Assembly: GCA_018658715.1 (NCBI GenBank)
Contig: JABHUQ010000101.1
Location: forward strand, 1 to 64,000
DNA: 64,000 bases
From: Fidelibacterota bacterium
GTDB taxonomy: Bacteria; Fidelibacterota; Marinisomatia; Marinisomatales; UBA1611
Direction: 5' to 3'
Made by a program: the position numbers and the translations under genes. Positions 1-8,053 of the stretch are shown piece after piece; positions within the stretch are counted from its first letter, which is position 1, and each line of letters begins with the position of its first letter. A model generated the notes under the pieces. That model was given only the letters and a program-made list of their open reading frames with translations, did no database searches and had not been told where the DNA came from.

Positions 1-1405
1 TTAGTTTAGATGCATCATCCGTATTTATCTCATTCATTGGGCTAGCAATTATATCTTGGATAGGTTTAGGTACATCAGTCTCATTCAAGGTCAGGATGAG
101 CACTTTGTAATCGGTAAGTAATCCATTATCTACGGCTTCACCAAATCCGATTCGATAAAATTCTTCTCCATAAATTTCAGGGTCATCCATGGAGCAAAGC
201 ACCGCGTCCGCTTCGGCTGCCTTTGACTTTGAATCATCACTAAACAACCGTGGCGTAGCTGTCATATAAATTCGTTTTTTTGCTTTAATAAAATCATTAT
301 CGTGCACTTTTACAAATGCAGATTCATCGTTACCCGTAAGCGTAACTCCAGTGGTTCTATGGGCTTCATCGCAAATGATTAAATCAAATGCTCCAAAACC
401 AATATTCGAAGTCATCAATTCTTTTTGTGCTGCAGAAATGACATCAATGGATTGATAGGTAGAGAAAACAACCGTCAAACCTTCTTTATTTTCTGACTTA
501 ATCCTTTCAAACTGTCGTTTTATATTGTTTACATCCGTAGATGCGGGCATTGCCAAATCAACTACACTTAAACTATTATTAGCGGAATCTATTAGATTGA
601 TTTGTTTAGAATGAGTCTTGGTTATTCTTGAATCAGAACAAATACAAATTGGGTTGATAGGTTCATCAGAATCTGCTGACCAACCACGAAGCGTTTGCCC
701 TATTAATGCAATTGAAGGGACTAAAAATAATACAAGTCCATTCCCATCCGTCTCTTTTTCAGCAATTTTTAAAGCTGTAAAAGTTTTGCCTGTCCCACAT
801 GCCATAATGAGTTTACCACGGTCATTGGTCTTGAAATATTCGTGAGCTTTATCGACTGCCTTGATTTGATGTTGCCATAAATCTTTTTTAGTGGTTCTGG
901 CTAATTCACCCGTAATCCCTTTTTCAAGTTTTTCCCAATCAATGGGTGCTTCTTCAAGGTCATGTAAGTTTAATCGAGATACAGGGGGGTTTTGATTTTG
1001 TATGGCTTCTTCCGCATTCGAACCCCATTTATTTGTGGTTGAAATCCATAGACGATGGGCAAATCGCACGGTTTGATTATCATCATTGGTAAATTCACGG
1101 CTTGAAGTAGACAGGAAGGAATCAACAGAAGGTTTATCAATTGAACTAATTTCTTGGAAACATTTACATTGAATTGCCCAGTAATCACCATCATATGTTT
1201 GAGCAACAATATCAATACCTACATCTTTACCACCAAAATCCATTTTTGACGGAAATTCATTCCAAAGCCATACATAACTAAATTGATTAGAGTAGGTTGG
1301 GTCTGTTTGAAGATAGGCTTGCATGAGCCGTTCAAAACGGTCACCCTTATTTCGTTCGGAAAAAGCTATTTCTCTGTATTTATCTAATACTTTTTGAAAA
1401 TTCAT
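1..1405 (-). CDS. Restriction-type Mrr nuclease-helicase protein, N-terminal part (gene runs off the window)
   Basis: This reading frame stays open from an ATG at 1405 to the window edge, so about 468 N-terminal residues are visible and the C-terminus lies outside. The N-terminal part has an Mrr-like nuclease core, with GKDVGIDIVAQ followed by WAIQCK (the D...QxK pattern). A superfamily 2 helicase follows, with Walker A ACGTGKT, a DEAH box in ICDEAH, and motif III in YMTATPR. An Mrr domain fused to a DEAH helicase is the arrangement at the start of type ISP restriction-modification enzymes (LlaGI/LlaBIII-like) and of related predicted helicases. A methyltransferase and target-recognition part would be expected further on, outside this window. 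It lies 17 bases downstream of a zinc-ribbon gene on the same strand and may be cotranscribed with it. The family call is sure at domain level. The ISP assignment is inference. Confidence 0.8.
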   Translation of the reverse strand, partial: MNFQKVLDKYREIAFSERNKGDRFERLMQAYLQTDPTYSNQFSYVWLWNEFPSKMDFGGKDVGIDIVAQTYDGDYWAIQCKCFQEISSIDKPSVDSFLSTSSREFTNDDNQTVRFAHRLWISTTNKWGSNAEEAIQNQNPPVSRLNLHDLEEAPIDWEKLEKGITGELARTTKKDLWQHQIKAVDKAHEYFKTNDRGKLIMACGTGKTFTALKIAEKETDGNGLVLFLVPSIALIGQTLRGWSADSDEPINPICICSDSRITKTHSKQINLIDSANNSLSVVDLAMPASTDVNNIKRQFERIKSENKEGLTVVFSTYQSIDVISAAQKELMTSNIGFGAFDLIICDEAHRTTGVTLTGNDESAFVKVHDNDFIKAKKRIYMTATPRLFSDDSKSKAAEADAVLCSMDDPEIYGEEFYRIGFGEAVDNGLLTDYKVLILTLNETDVPKPIQDIIASPMNEINTDDASKL

Positions 1406-1422
1406 CTTCTAATATTTACACT

Positions 1423-1776
1423 CTAATCCCAAAGTAGAATCGGTTCATTTTTATCCTTAACCATTCTACCACTACATTTTGGACATTTACGCCATCTAGG
1501 ATTCCAATCGGTTAGGTTGTCTCCATCACATTCTCCACAGGTAAAAAATTCATCTTTCATATCAACTTCAAAACCTGATAAAGGGCTTTCTTTCGGGTTT
1601 TCAAACCATTCTTTTAGATACACATCTCCAGACATACCCACCATCACATCAGTAATAATATTACAGTCATTACAAATATATGGACTCAAAACTGCTTGCA
1701 TACCTACACTGACTTCACCAGTTGATTCTACATTGTAATCGCATTTATTACATTTGAATGTGTAACTCATTCCCAT
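1423..1776 (-). CDS. Zinc-ribbon protein of unknown function
   Basis: A 117-residue protein with four CxxC pairs at about residues 9/12, 35/38, 80/83 and 98/101. This is enough for two zinc-ribbon folds separated by an acidic linker. An ATG two codons downstream (MSYTF) is an equally possible start. No catalytic motif is visible and I do not recognise a family. It sits directly upstream of the restriction-type helicase on the same strand, so it may be an accessory protein of that defence locus. That role is only inferred from position. Confidence 0.65.
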   Translation of the reverse strand: MGMSYTFKCNKCDYNVESTGEVSVGMQAVLSPYICNDCNIITDVMVGMSGDVYLKEWFENPKESPLSGFEVDMKDEFFTCGECDGDNLTDWNPRWRKCPKCSGRMVKDKNEPILLWD

Positions 1777-2395
1777 TAAATAGCAAACGCCTCCTGTAAT
1801 GTTGATTGTTACTTATACCCAAATATACCCTTCATCTAACAAATAAAAAACCCAACGATTGTGAGACGTTGGCATAGAAAATTATAGATCAAGTACTAAC
1901 ATATTTATACAGTATTGAATCATTTAGTTCCTTTGTGCTATTCGCCTACTGAACAGGGACTAGGAGTGGAAAGAATATGACCTTTAACGAGAGATAGTAC
2001 GCTAGACGACTCTTTTGTCGTCCGTGGTAAATCTGGACGAAGAATCGTCAAATTTAATGGTCAGAAAAAAGAGAGAATATATAGCCAACAAGCATTATGG
2101 AATTAAAGTAGAGATTATGGGTGCAATAAGTACATGAAATAGATAAGAAAAATTAGGATTGAAAATGGTCGCTTCCATAAAGTGATGCGAACTTTTAGTC
2201 TGAATCTCATTAAGCAAAGAATGTTTTTTTTATAAAGTAAGTAAGTTATAATGACATTTTTCAATGAGGACCACAGTACAGCATTATGCTCCCCTGCTTA
2301 CTTTGGAGATTGAATATTTTATATTGTAGGTAATTGTATTATAGAATATTAAATAAAATTGTAATAGATTTTGACTGATTGGTTTGCAAGAATTA
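1777..2395. other. Intergenic region without a supported gene
   Basis: About 600 bases with no convincing coding frame. It contains a minus-strand terminator-like hairpin near 1850. It also has a short hairpin at 2004-2021 (GACGAC/GTCGTC around TCTTTT) and a TATAAT box near 2247 upstream of the unknown 212-residue gene. The rest is AT-rich sequence with no RNA-gene fold I can name. The region is part of the accessory block that ends at the tRNA fragment. Confidence 0.5.
1841..1873 (-). terminator. Rho-independent terminator-like hairpin
   Basis: On the minus strand, CCAACG (complement of 1867-1872) pairs with CGTTGG (complement of 1852-1857). It is followed by GTTTTTTATTT. It lies upstream of the zinc-ribbon gene, so it would stop minus-strand transcription entering from the unassigned region to its right. 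Confidence 0.5.
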
Positions 2396-3031
2396 ATGGA
2401 AACGAAAAACAAAGAAATCTCGACACTATTTTTTAGTCAATACCCTGATGTTTTTTGGCGTATCGTATCTATATACTACCCATTTTCAGAGAAAGAATTA
2501 TTCCTATATAGGGACTACATATACTGGGGAAGCCACTGTGATGGAGAACTCGAAGTTGGTTTAAATAATTATATTGCCCCTGGAATAAATTGTAATAATA
2601 ATTTACATGATGATGAATTGATTTATAGATGTTTTAAAAATAGTGTGCACTTTGAAAAAATCCCTGAACCTTTTTTTGGCGGACATTTTACATCTGAAAT
2701 GCAGATTGATTATGAAATACAAAATCGGACTTATCAAATCATGGCGCACAATAAACTTCTTGATGATAGTTCCTATTATATATCCAAAGAAGACAGAGAA
2801 GAAATTGAGAATGTTGTATATAAAAAATTTAAACAATTAAAAATTGATACCAAATTAGACTTTTTTGAACTTATTACAATTTTATCTAAAAATGATTACG
2901 ATTCTGATTTATTACAATTTAATCCCATTTTATGGGATGGCTACTTTGGTAAAATAATTGATTCAGAATATTTGTACAATTTTCACCGCAGACCGTCATG
3001 GTTATTAAAAGCCAGTGGACTATCTGATTGA
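2396..3031 (+). CDS. Unknown protein, about 212 residues
   Basis: A soluble, acidic protein rich in aromatic residues, with no signal peptide, membrane segment or catalytic motif I recognise. The frame also opens four codons earlier at a TTG (2384), but I prefer the ATG at 2396. Neither start has a clear ribosome binding site. Codon use is strongly AT-biased. It stands alone between two non-coding stretches in the island-like left end. Such orphan genes beside restriction systems are often defence or immunity proteins, but nothing in the sequence proves that here. Confidence 0.55.
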   Translation: METKNKEISTLFFSQYPDVFWRIVSIYYPFSEKELFLYRDYIYWGSHCDGELEVGLNNYIAPGINCNNNLHDDELIYRCFKNSVHFEKIPEPFFGGHFTSEMQIDYEIQNRTYQIMAHNKLLDDSSYYISKEDREEIENVVYKKFKQLKIDTKLDFFELITILSKNDYDSDLLQFNPILWDGYFGKIIDSEYLYNFHRRPSWLLKASGLSD

Positions 3032-3128
3032 TTTTTGCCATTTTAATGTATATCCCCCAAAACATATCCCCATTTTGTATATGTTTTGAATTAATTTAGT
3101 TAGTTTTAATCTTTTAGGTATAAAATAA

Positions 3129-3153
3129 GAAAGGGCAGTAATCTGCCCCTTTC
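3129..3153 (-). terminator. Terminator hairpin downstream of the tRNA fragment
   Basis: AAAGGGCAG (3130-3138) pairs with CTGCCC(C)TTT (3143-3152) with one bulged C. Read on the minus strand, the hairpin is followed by CTTATTTTAT. It lies 31 bases past the tRNA 3' end on the same strand, as expected for the original tRNA transcript. The opposite-strand side has a CT-rich tail, so it may also act weakly in the other direction. Confidence 0.6.
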
Positions 3154-3183
3154 TCTCTATTAAACAACTTTGTTGTCGGTTAG

Positions 3184-3212
3184 TCGGGGCGACAGGATTT
3201 GAACCTGCGACC
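3184..3212 (-). other. tRNA 3'-end fragment (T-arm and 3' acceptor strand only)
   Basis: On the minus strand this reads as the 3' end of a tRNA. It has a T-stem GCAGG, a T-loop TTCAAAT, the returning stem CCTGT, an acceptor strand CGCCCCG and discriminator A. CCA is not encoded. The 5' half (acceptor strand, D-arm, anticodon arm) is absent, because the sequence to the right is mscS. The shared string CTGCGACC belongs to both genes, so the exact join lies in 3205-3212. Such fragments typically mark attachment sites of integrative elements or past recombination. The anticodon, and so the tRNA identity, cannot be read. Confidence 0.75.
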
Positions 3213-3621
3213 CACTCGCTTTATGACCCGTGATGATATTGAGATTACCATACCTAATTCTGTTATTGCCGCTTCTAAAATTGTGAACGAGAGTGGTGGC
3301 CCCGGTGAAACTGAACGCGTACGAATTACCATCCATGTGGCTTATGATTCAGACTTAGATCAAGTTAAAAATGTTTTGAATTCCATTGCGCTGGCAAATG
3401 ATAATGTTTTAAAAACGCCTGAACCTCGTGTACGATTTCGTGAATTTGGTGATCACGGGCTGAAGCTTCAACTCTTATTCTGGATTCATAAACCTGAAAT
3501 TCGTGGCAGGACTGTAGATGCGGTGAATACAGAGATTTACAAACAATTTTCTGAAAATAATATTTCAATTCCTTATCCCACCATGAAAGTATTGCTTCCA
3601 GCAGAAGGAAATAATATTTAA
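3205..3621 (+). pseudogene. mscS: mscS-family mechanosensitive channel, 3' remnant
   Basis: The frame encodes about 137 residues that match the C-terminal half of MscS-family channels. It begins in the beta domain (LRPTRF, then DDIEITIPNSVIAAS) and continues through the alpha/beta vestibule domain to a natural stop. The membrane part, including the pore helix TM3, is missing. The 5' end runs straight into a tRNA 3'-end fragment, and the first residues of the open frame (MN) come from the tRNA. No promoter or ribosome binding site precedes it, so this is a truncated, very likely non-functional copy. A chimeric assembly is the main alternative. Confidence 0.8.
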
Positions 3622-3681
3622 TTCAAGTATAGCTTATAAAGAATTTTATGTTAATAAAGGATTCTGTTTAGATTACTTATT

Positions 3682-3719
3682 AAACATCAAAACCCCACAT
3701 TAGTGGGGTTTTGATGTTT
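3682..3719. terminator. Long perfect hairpin, bidirectional terminator
   Basis: A 17-base perfect inverted repeat with an ATTA loop. The left arm is 3682-3698 and the right arm 3703-3719, with core CCCCAC/GTGGGG flanked by A-rich and T-rich arms. It lies 61 bases after the mscS remnant and can terminate in both directions. A shorter relative of the same hairpin follows the next gene. Confidence 0.8.
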
Positions 3720-3743
3720 GTGGGGTGATGGGTAGATTTGGGT
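3693..3743 (+). repeat. Direct repeat copy 1 (hairpin plus GATTTGGGT tail)
   Basis: About 50 bases starting at CCCCACATTAGTGGGGTTTT and ending in GTAGATTTGGG. The sequence reappears with small differences at 4139-4189, on the other side of the 122-residue repeat-protein gene. The two copies bracket that single gene. Confidence 0.65.
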
Positions 3744-3756
3744 ATAAATCAAGGAG

Positions 3757-4125
3757 TTGGATATGAAACAATACTTTACGGGCTTTTTTACAGCAGTATG
3801 CCTAACTGCGAGCGTGTTCCTGTTTATGGGTTTTCAGAACAAGAATCTTGGGGACATAGAAGTCAATTCCATAACCGTTAGAGCACCAGGTGGAAAAAAA
3901 GTAGTTTGGCTTGGGCCTGCTAAAAGTGGCAATGGTGTTCTTGAGACCTACAATGCTAATGGTAAAGAGACTGCATATCTTGGAGGGAAAACCGGCCACC
4001 TTGTAACCTACAATGAACGAGAAGAAATGACTGGATATTTTGGGACAAACGCTCAAAATGATGGGATGATACTATTGAACGACAAATATGGTGAACAAGG
4101 TTGGGCAATGAGCGGTAAGCAATAG
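3757..4125 (+). CDS. Short secreted repeat protein, family of the 45,470 gene
   Basis: A 122-residue protein with an N-terminal hydrophobic segment (residues 7-27), either a signal peptide or an anchor. Two to three beta-type repeats follow, of the form G-x-LxTYNxxGKETAYLG. A C-terminal cap reads LLNDKYGEQGW. The cap and the repeats match the 272-residue protein at 45,470-46,288, which has many more copies, so this is a short family member. Both share the start pattern of hydrophobic segment, then EVNSITV or VVKSLTI, then a GxxxxWLG or YIG step. A second in-frame ATG at 3763 lies closer to the AAGGAG at 3750-3755 but leaves the protein essentially unchanged. The biochemical role is unknown; an exported, beta-rich structural or adhesive protein is inferred. 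The gene is bracketed by near-identical hairpin repeats. Confidence 0.7.
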   Translation: MDMKQYFTGFFTAVCLTASVFLFMGFQNKNLGDIEVNSITVRAPGGKKVVWLGPAKSGNGVLETYNANGKETAYLGGKTGHLVTYNEREEMTGYFGTNAQNDGMILLNDKYGEQGWAMSGKQ

Positions 4126-4133
4126 ATAACACA

Positions 4134-4161
4134 TCAAGCCCCACATTAGTGGGGTTTTTTG
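4134..4161 (+). terminator. Terminator of the 122-residue repeat protein gene
   Basis: CAAGCCCCAC pairs with GTGGGGTTTTTTG around an ATTA loop, with one G-T pair, and is followed by T-rich sequence. It is 10 bases after the stop codon. It shares its core and loop with the 3682-3719 hairpin. Confidence 0.75.
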
Positions 4162-4189
4162 TTTGGTGAGGTGATGTGTAGATTTGGGT
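4139..4189 (+). repeat. Direct repeat copy 2 (hairpin plus GATTTGGGT tail)
   Basis: The second copy of the repeat at 3693-3743, differing by small substitutions and length changes in the middle. The pair could be the footprint of a duplication or insertion of the gene between them. Confidence 0.65.
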
Positions 4190-4292
4190 GTGAAAAAGAT
4201 AGTATAGGACATAAAGTAAGTTCAGGGATTTACATGTACCAATTACAAGCGGAAGATTTTTACATAACAAGTAAAATGGTCCTTCTTAAATA

Positions 4293-6476
4293 ATGCTAAA
4301 ACGCTTTATAAAGCCAGATACGGTTCCAAGTATCATTTCGGGATTAATCAATGGAATTATACTTATTGTTATTGCTATGGCATTAAGCGCATTAATCTTT
4401 ACTGGTCCCCTATCTGACTATTTATCTCAAGGTATTGGTATTCTGTTATTTGGTTTTTTGGTTTATGCCCTTTTTTCAGCCTTTACCGCAAGTTATCCCA
4501 TTAATATAAATACGCCTCAGGATATTCCTGTTGCCATTATCGCATTGATAGCAACGACCATTATGGCGACTAGCGGCAAAGATTGGAGTCCTGAATCTAC
4601 CTTTCAATTTATTTTTGTAACTATTGCACTTACATCCATAATGGTGGGTATCTTTTTCTTTATCCTTGGATCGTTAAAGTTGGGGAAATTAGTGCGGTTT
4701 ATTCCATACCCTGTGGTAGGGGGCTTCCTTGCAGGGACAGGTTGGCTGATTATCAAATTCGCATTTATTATGACCGCTGGTATGGAATTATCCATCACCA
4801 ATGCTTCGTCCCTTTTGGGGGCATCCACACTTATGCAATGGTTTCCGGGATTCCTTTTTGGAGCTGTTATGCTAATAGCAAGTCGCACCTTCACCCACTA
4901 TTTGTTGATTCCGGGCATTATTGCGCTGGGCATTTCCCTTTTTTATGGAATCATGTTTTTGAACGGATATTCATTTCAGGGCCTTGAATCAGGCGGGCTC
5001 TTGTTGGGGCCATTTCCTGACGGTGGATTATTTCAAGGATCACCTATAAAATATTTATCAGGATTTAAATGGTCTGTTTTTCAAAGTCAGTTACCTGCCA
5101 TTGGTACAATGATGCTCCTAAATGCTATTTCAGTTTTATTCAATTATAGTGGGTTAGAATTAATTATTAAAAAAGACCTCGATCTAGACAGAGAATTAAA
5201 AGTGACAGGATTGGGAAATGTATTAGGTGGGTTATTAGGCGTACCACCCGGGCACTTAGCCTTAGGCGGAGCTTCACTGGCATACTCTATAGGAGCAAGA
5301 AGTCGATTAAGTACTATTATTGTGGCGTTATTATGTGGCTTTGCTCTATTTTTCGGATCAAAAGTATTATCTGTTTTCCCGAGGATTATTCTAGGTGGAT
5401 TATTGTTTAATCTAGGTCTTTCCTTTATTGTCGATTGGTTAATTCTTACATGGAATCGAGTGCCAAAAAATGATTATATCATTATTAGTTTAATATTTCT
5501 CATTATTGGATCTGTTGGATTTCTTGAAGGTGTTGTGACTGGTTTAATGGCATCCGTTGTTTTATTTGTTATTAGTTATTCAAAAGTTGAAACCATTAAA
5601 CATCAACTTTCTGGAAGGACATTTCATAGTAATGTTAATAGATCTGAAAAATTAAAATCCCTTCTTGACTCCGCTGGAGACCAAATTTTAATTCTACCTT
5701 TACAGGGATATTTATTTTTTGGTTCAGCTAATCGCCTATTGGAATATGTAAAGGGTTATTTAAAATCTGAGGATGGAAATAAACTTAAATATTTGATTTT
5801 TGATTTGAGGCAAGTCACAGGCGTGGATTCTTCAACAATTAATAGTTTTAATAAATTACAGATTCTAGCGACAATGGATGGTTTCAAAGTTCTTTTTTGT
5901 AGTTTTACTCCAAAAATAGCAAACCAATTCGATTTAGAAGGATTATTTGATGATAAAAACGAAGAATCCTTTTTAACATTTGAAGATCTTGACCATGGAA
6001 TGGAATGGTGCGAAGAACAAATTATTGCTCGCTCATTAAATGACTCGAATCAAGATGAAGATGAAACACAATGGTTTGAATCCCGATTTTCAGATGTATT
6101 ACCCTATTTTGAATCTGAAACAATAATAGAGCATACAAAAATCATTAAGCAAGGGACCAACCCAAGGGGATTGTATTTTATCAAATCGGGTCGTGTTACG
6201 GTAGAATTAGATTCTAAAATGGATAAAAAAATTCGTCTTAAATCCATGGGTGCTGGCACAATTGTAGGTGAGGTTAGTTTATATTTAAAAACACAAGCGA
6301 CAGCATCTGTCGTAACAGATGAAGTCTGTGATCTTTATTTTTTATCTCATGAAAATTTTGAAAAACTAAATGTAGAAGCGCCCGAAAGAGCCGCGGAGCT
6401 CCATACTTATGTGATCAAATTATTAAGTGATCGATTAGCAAAATCCAATGCCACAATTCATGCATTGATGCAATAA
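4293..6476 (+). CDS. SulP-family anion transporter with STAS and cNMP-binding-like domains
   Basis: A 727-residue inner-membrane protein. Residues 1 to about 430 are hydrophobic and form a SulP/SLC26 transporter core, with PYPVVGGFLAGTGW and PPGHLALGGASLAYSIGARS typical of the family. A STAS domain follows (about 450-575), with DLRQVTGVDSST at the regulatory loop. The C-terminus (about 600-720) is a cyclic-nucleotide-binding-type beta roll with GLYFIKSGRVTVELD and GEVSLYLKTQATASVV. Within that phosphate-binding cassette the usual Arg (RxAxV in CRP) is Gln, so nucleotide binding is doubtful. SulP proteins move sulfate, bicarbonate or other anions; the substrate cannot be told from sequence. 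It appears monocistronic. Confidence 0.9.
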   Translation: MLKRFIKPDTVPSIISGLINGIILIVIAMALSALIFTGPLSDYLSQGIGILLFGFLVYALFSAFTASYPININTPQDIPVAIIALIATTIMATSGKDWSPESTFQFIFVTIALTSIMVGIFFFILGSLKLGKLVRFIPYPVVGGFLAGTGWLIIKFAFIMTAGMELSITNASSLLGASTLMQWFPGFLFGAVMLIASRTFTHYLLIPGIIALGISLFYGIMFLNGYSFQGLESGGLLLGPFPDGGLFQGSPIKYLSGFKWSVFQSQLPAIGTMMLLNAISVLFNYSGLELIIKKDLDLDRELKVTGLGNVLGGLLGVPPGHLALGGASLAYSIGARSRLSTIIVALLCGFALFFGSKVLSVFPRIILGGLLFNLGLSFIVDWLILTWNRVPKNDYIIISLIFLIIGSVGFLEGVVTGLMASVVLFVISYSKVETIKHQLSGRTFHSNVNRSEKLKSLLDSAGDQILILPLQGYLFFGSANRLLEYVKGYLKSEDGNKLKYLIFDLRQVTGVDSSTINSFNKLQILATMDGFKVLFCSFTPKIANQFDLEGLFDDKNEESFLTFEDLDHGMEWCEEQIIARSLNDSNQDEDETQWFESRFSDVLPYFESETIIEHTKIIKQGTNPRGLYFIKSGRVTVELDSKMDKKIRLKSMGAGTIVGEVSLYLKTQATASVVTDEVCDLYFLSHENFEKLNVEAPERAAELHTYVIKLLSDRLAKSNATIHALMQ

Positions 6477-6672
6477 AATTATTTGCCCAAATTTTTCGTC
6501 TAAGAATCTATTTCTGATTAATGCCGTTTAACCAAGGGGTAATATTTAAAGAAATTTTATCAGTCGCCTTTTTTATGCAACTCTAAAAAACAAGATTCTA
6601 AAATGACAAAACTTATAAAATGCCATTGCGCCCACACTAAAATAAATAAACCATAAAAGTACATACTTCATC

Positions 6673-6701
6673 TTGACATGAATCGTGAGAAGCGGTACTT
6701 T
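6673..6701 (+). promoter_or_regulatory. Promoter of algH, apparently leaderless
   Basis: A consensus -35 TTGACA (6673-6678), a 17-base spacer, and a -10 TACTTT (6696-6701). The algH ATG starts only five bases later (6707), so the expected transcription start coincides with the start codon. No Shine-Dalgarno sequence lies in the gap. This predicts a leaderless mRNA. Confidence 0.6.
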
Positions 6702-6706
6702 TTTTC

Positions 6707-7261
6707 ATGGCATCCCTTCAAAATCATATCCTTATTTCCATGCCCCACATGCAAGACCCTTTCTTTGCTAGTTCTGTGGTATTTATTTGTGAACATTCCA
6801 AGGATGGTGCTATGGGCCTCGTTATAAATAAGCGATTTCAACAACCGGATTTGATGGACTTATTTGAGCAATTATATGTAGGAGAAGATAATTTACTCGA
6901 AGCTATTCCAGAAATATACTTTGGCGGACCTGTTTTACTTGAACGGGGGATTGTTCTTCATGCGGGATCATTTGAATCGGAAGGTACTATAAAAGTTTCA
7001 GATGATTTTGCCATTACAAGTCAAAAACAAATTTTATCTGAATTACGTAAAACAGATAATATTCCATATAAATTAATGTTAGGTCATGCGGGTTGGGGGT
7101 CGAGACAATTGGAACGTGAAATTGAAAATGGCGATTGGCTCCTTCAATCCACTACATCCGATTTTGTCTTTAATATGCCCGAAGATCAAATGTGGAAACA
7201 AGCAGCTGGCTCTCTTGGGATGGATTTAGGTCACAGCCCCGGTATCGGCGGACACGCATAA
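6707..7261 (+). CDS. algH: YqgE/AlgH family protein
   Basis: A 184-residue cytosolic protein of the UPF0301 (YqgE/AlgH) family, at the usual family length. Typical motifs are MPHMQDPFFASSVVFICEH near the N-terminus, GAMGLVINKR, YFGGPVLLERGIVLH, and LGHAGWGSRQLEREI. In pseudomonads AlgH is linked to alginate control, but its biochemical activity is not established. The start is fixed by a near-consensus promoter whose expected transcription start falls on the ATG. Downstream, an AlkD-like gene follows after 92 bases. Confidence 0.9.
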   Translation: MASLQNHILISMPHMQDPFFASSVVFICEHSKDGAMGLVINKRFQQPDLMDLFEQLYVGEDNLLEAIPEIYFGGPVLLERGIVLHAGSFESEGTIKVSDDFAITSQKQILSELRKTDNIPYKLMLGHAGWGSRQLEREIENGDWLLQSTTSDFVFNMPEDQMWKQAAGSLGMDLGHSPGIGGHA

Positions 7262-7353
7262 TATTTAATTCCTTCATATAAATCATTTCTTTATCTCCTG
7301 AAAAGGAAGAAATTAAAATCTATAAAAGGCATCCTTGTTGATATAAAATATTC

Positions 7354-8052
7354 TTGGCAGATTCTATTATGGAATCATCTGCAATAAAAGAACTCCAACA
7401 AGTTCTAGCTAAAAATGGGAATGGCGAATATGCTGATCAAATGGCTCAGTATATGAAAAATAATTTCCCATTTTACGGAATTCAATCTACGCCTAGACGA
7501 CGTATATCTAGACAATGGTTAAAAAATTACCCCATTGCAAATGAATCAGATACATGTGCTATATTAAAATTGCTTTGGGCAAAAGATCAGCGTGAATTCC
7601 AATATATCGGAAGTGATATTGCTAAAAAGAATAAACAAAAACTCACGCCAAAAAGTATTCCTATTTTAGAATATTGCATTCGGGCCAAATCTTGGTGGGA
7701 TACGGTGGATGCTTTGGCGGCACATCCAATCGGAATGATTGTACAACAATATCCAGAAGTAATATCTCTAATGGATCAATGGGTTGAGGATGAAAATATG
7801 TGGATTCGCCGAACCGCACTTCTGTATCAACTCCAATATAAAGAAAAAACGGATCAAGATCGGTTGTTCCGATATTGTGAATTACGAATGGATGAAGGTG
7901 AATTTTTTATTCGTAAAGCAATTGGTTGGGTTTTACGGCAATATAGTTATATCAATCCAGATGCTGTAATCGGTTTTGTGGATAAGTGGGATGGCCGACT
8001 ATCAAATCTCAGCAAGCGTGAAGGATTGAAAGCACTTCATCGAAATATGTAG
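7354..8052 (+). CDS. DNA alkylation repair protein, AlkD-like
   Basis: A 232-residue all-helical HEAT-repeat protein of the AlkD/DNA alkylation repair family. Characteristic segments are FPFYGIQSTPRRR near residue 39, the central SWWDTVDALAAH, and FFIRKAIGWVLRQYS in the C-terminal helices. AlkD proteins excise positively charged alkylpurines without base flipping. The central WDTVD stretch carries the Trp and Asp that family members use at the lesion. The frame opens at TTG (7354); an ATG five codons in (7369) is an equally good start. It ends two bases before the convergent MBL-fold gene, with no clear terminator between. Confidence 0.85.
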   Translation: MADSIMESSAIKELQQVLAKNGNGEYADQMAQYMKNNFPFYGIQSTPRRRISRQWLKNYPIANESDTCAILKLLWAKDQREFQYIGSDIAKKNKQKLTPKSIPILEYCIRAKSWWDTVDALAAHPIGMIVQQYPEVISLMDQWVEDENMWIRRTALLYQLQYKEKTDQDRLFRYCELRMDEGEFFIRKAIGWVLRQYSYINPDAVIGFVDKWDGRLSNLSKREGLKALHRNM

Positions 8053-8053
8053 T

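Noticed and set aside
3184-3260. A complete tRNA-Met on the minus strand, suggested by CAT in the anticodon position
   Set aside because: The stretch beyond the variable region does not fold as an anticodon arm and encodes the MscS segment LRPTRF in frame. Only the T-arm and 3' acceptor strand are real tRNA sequence.
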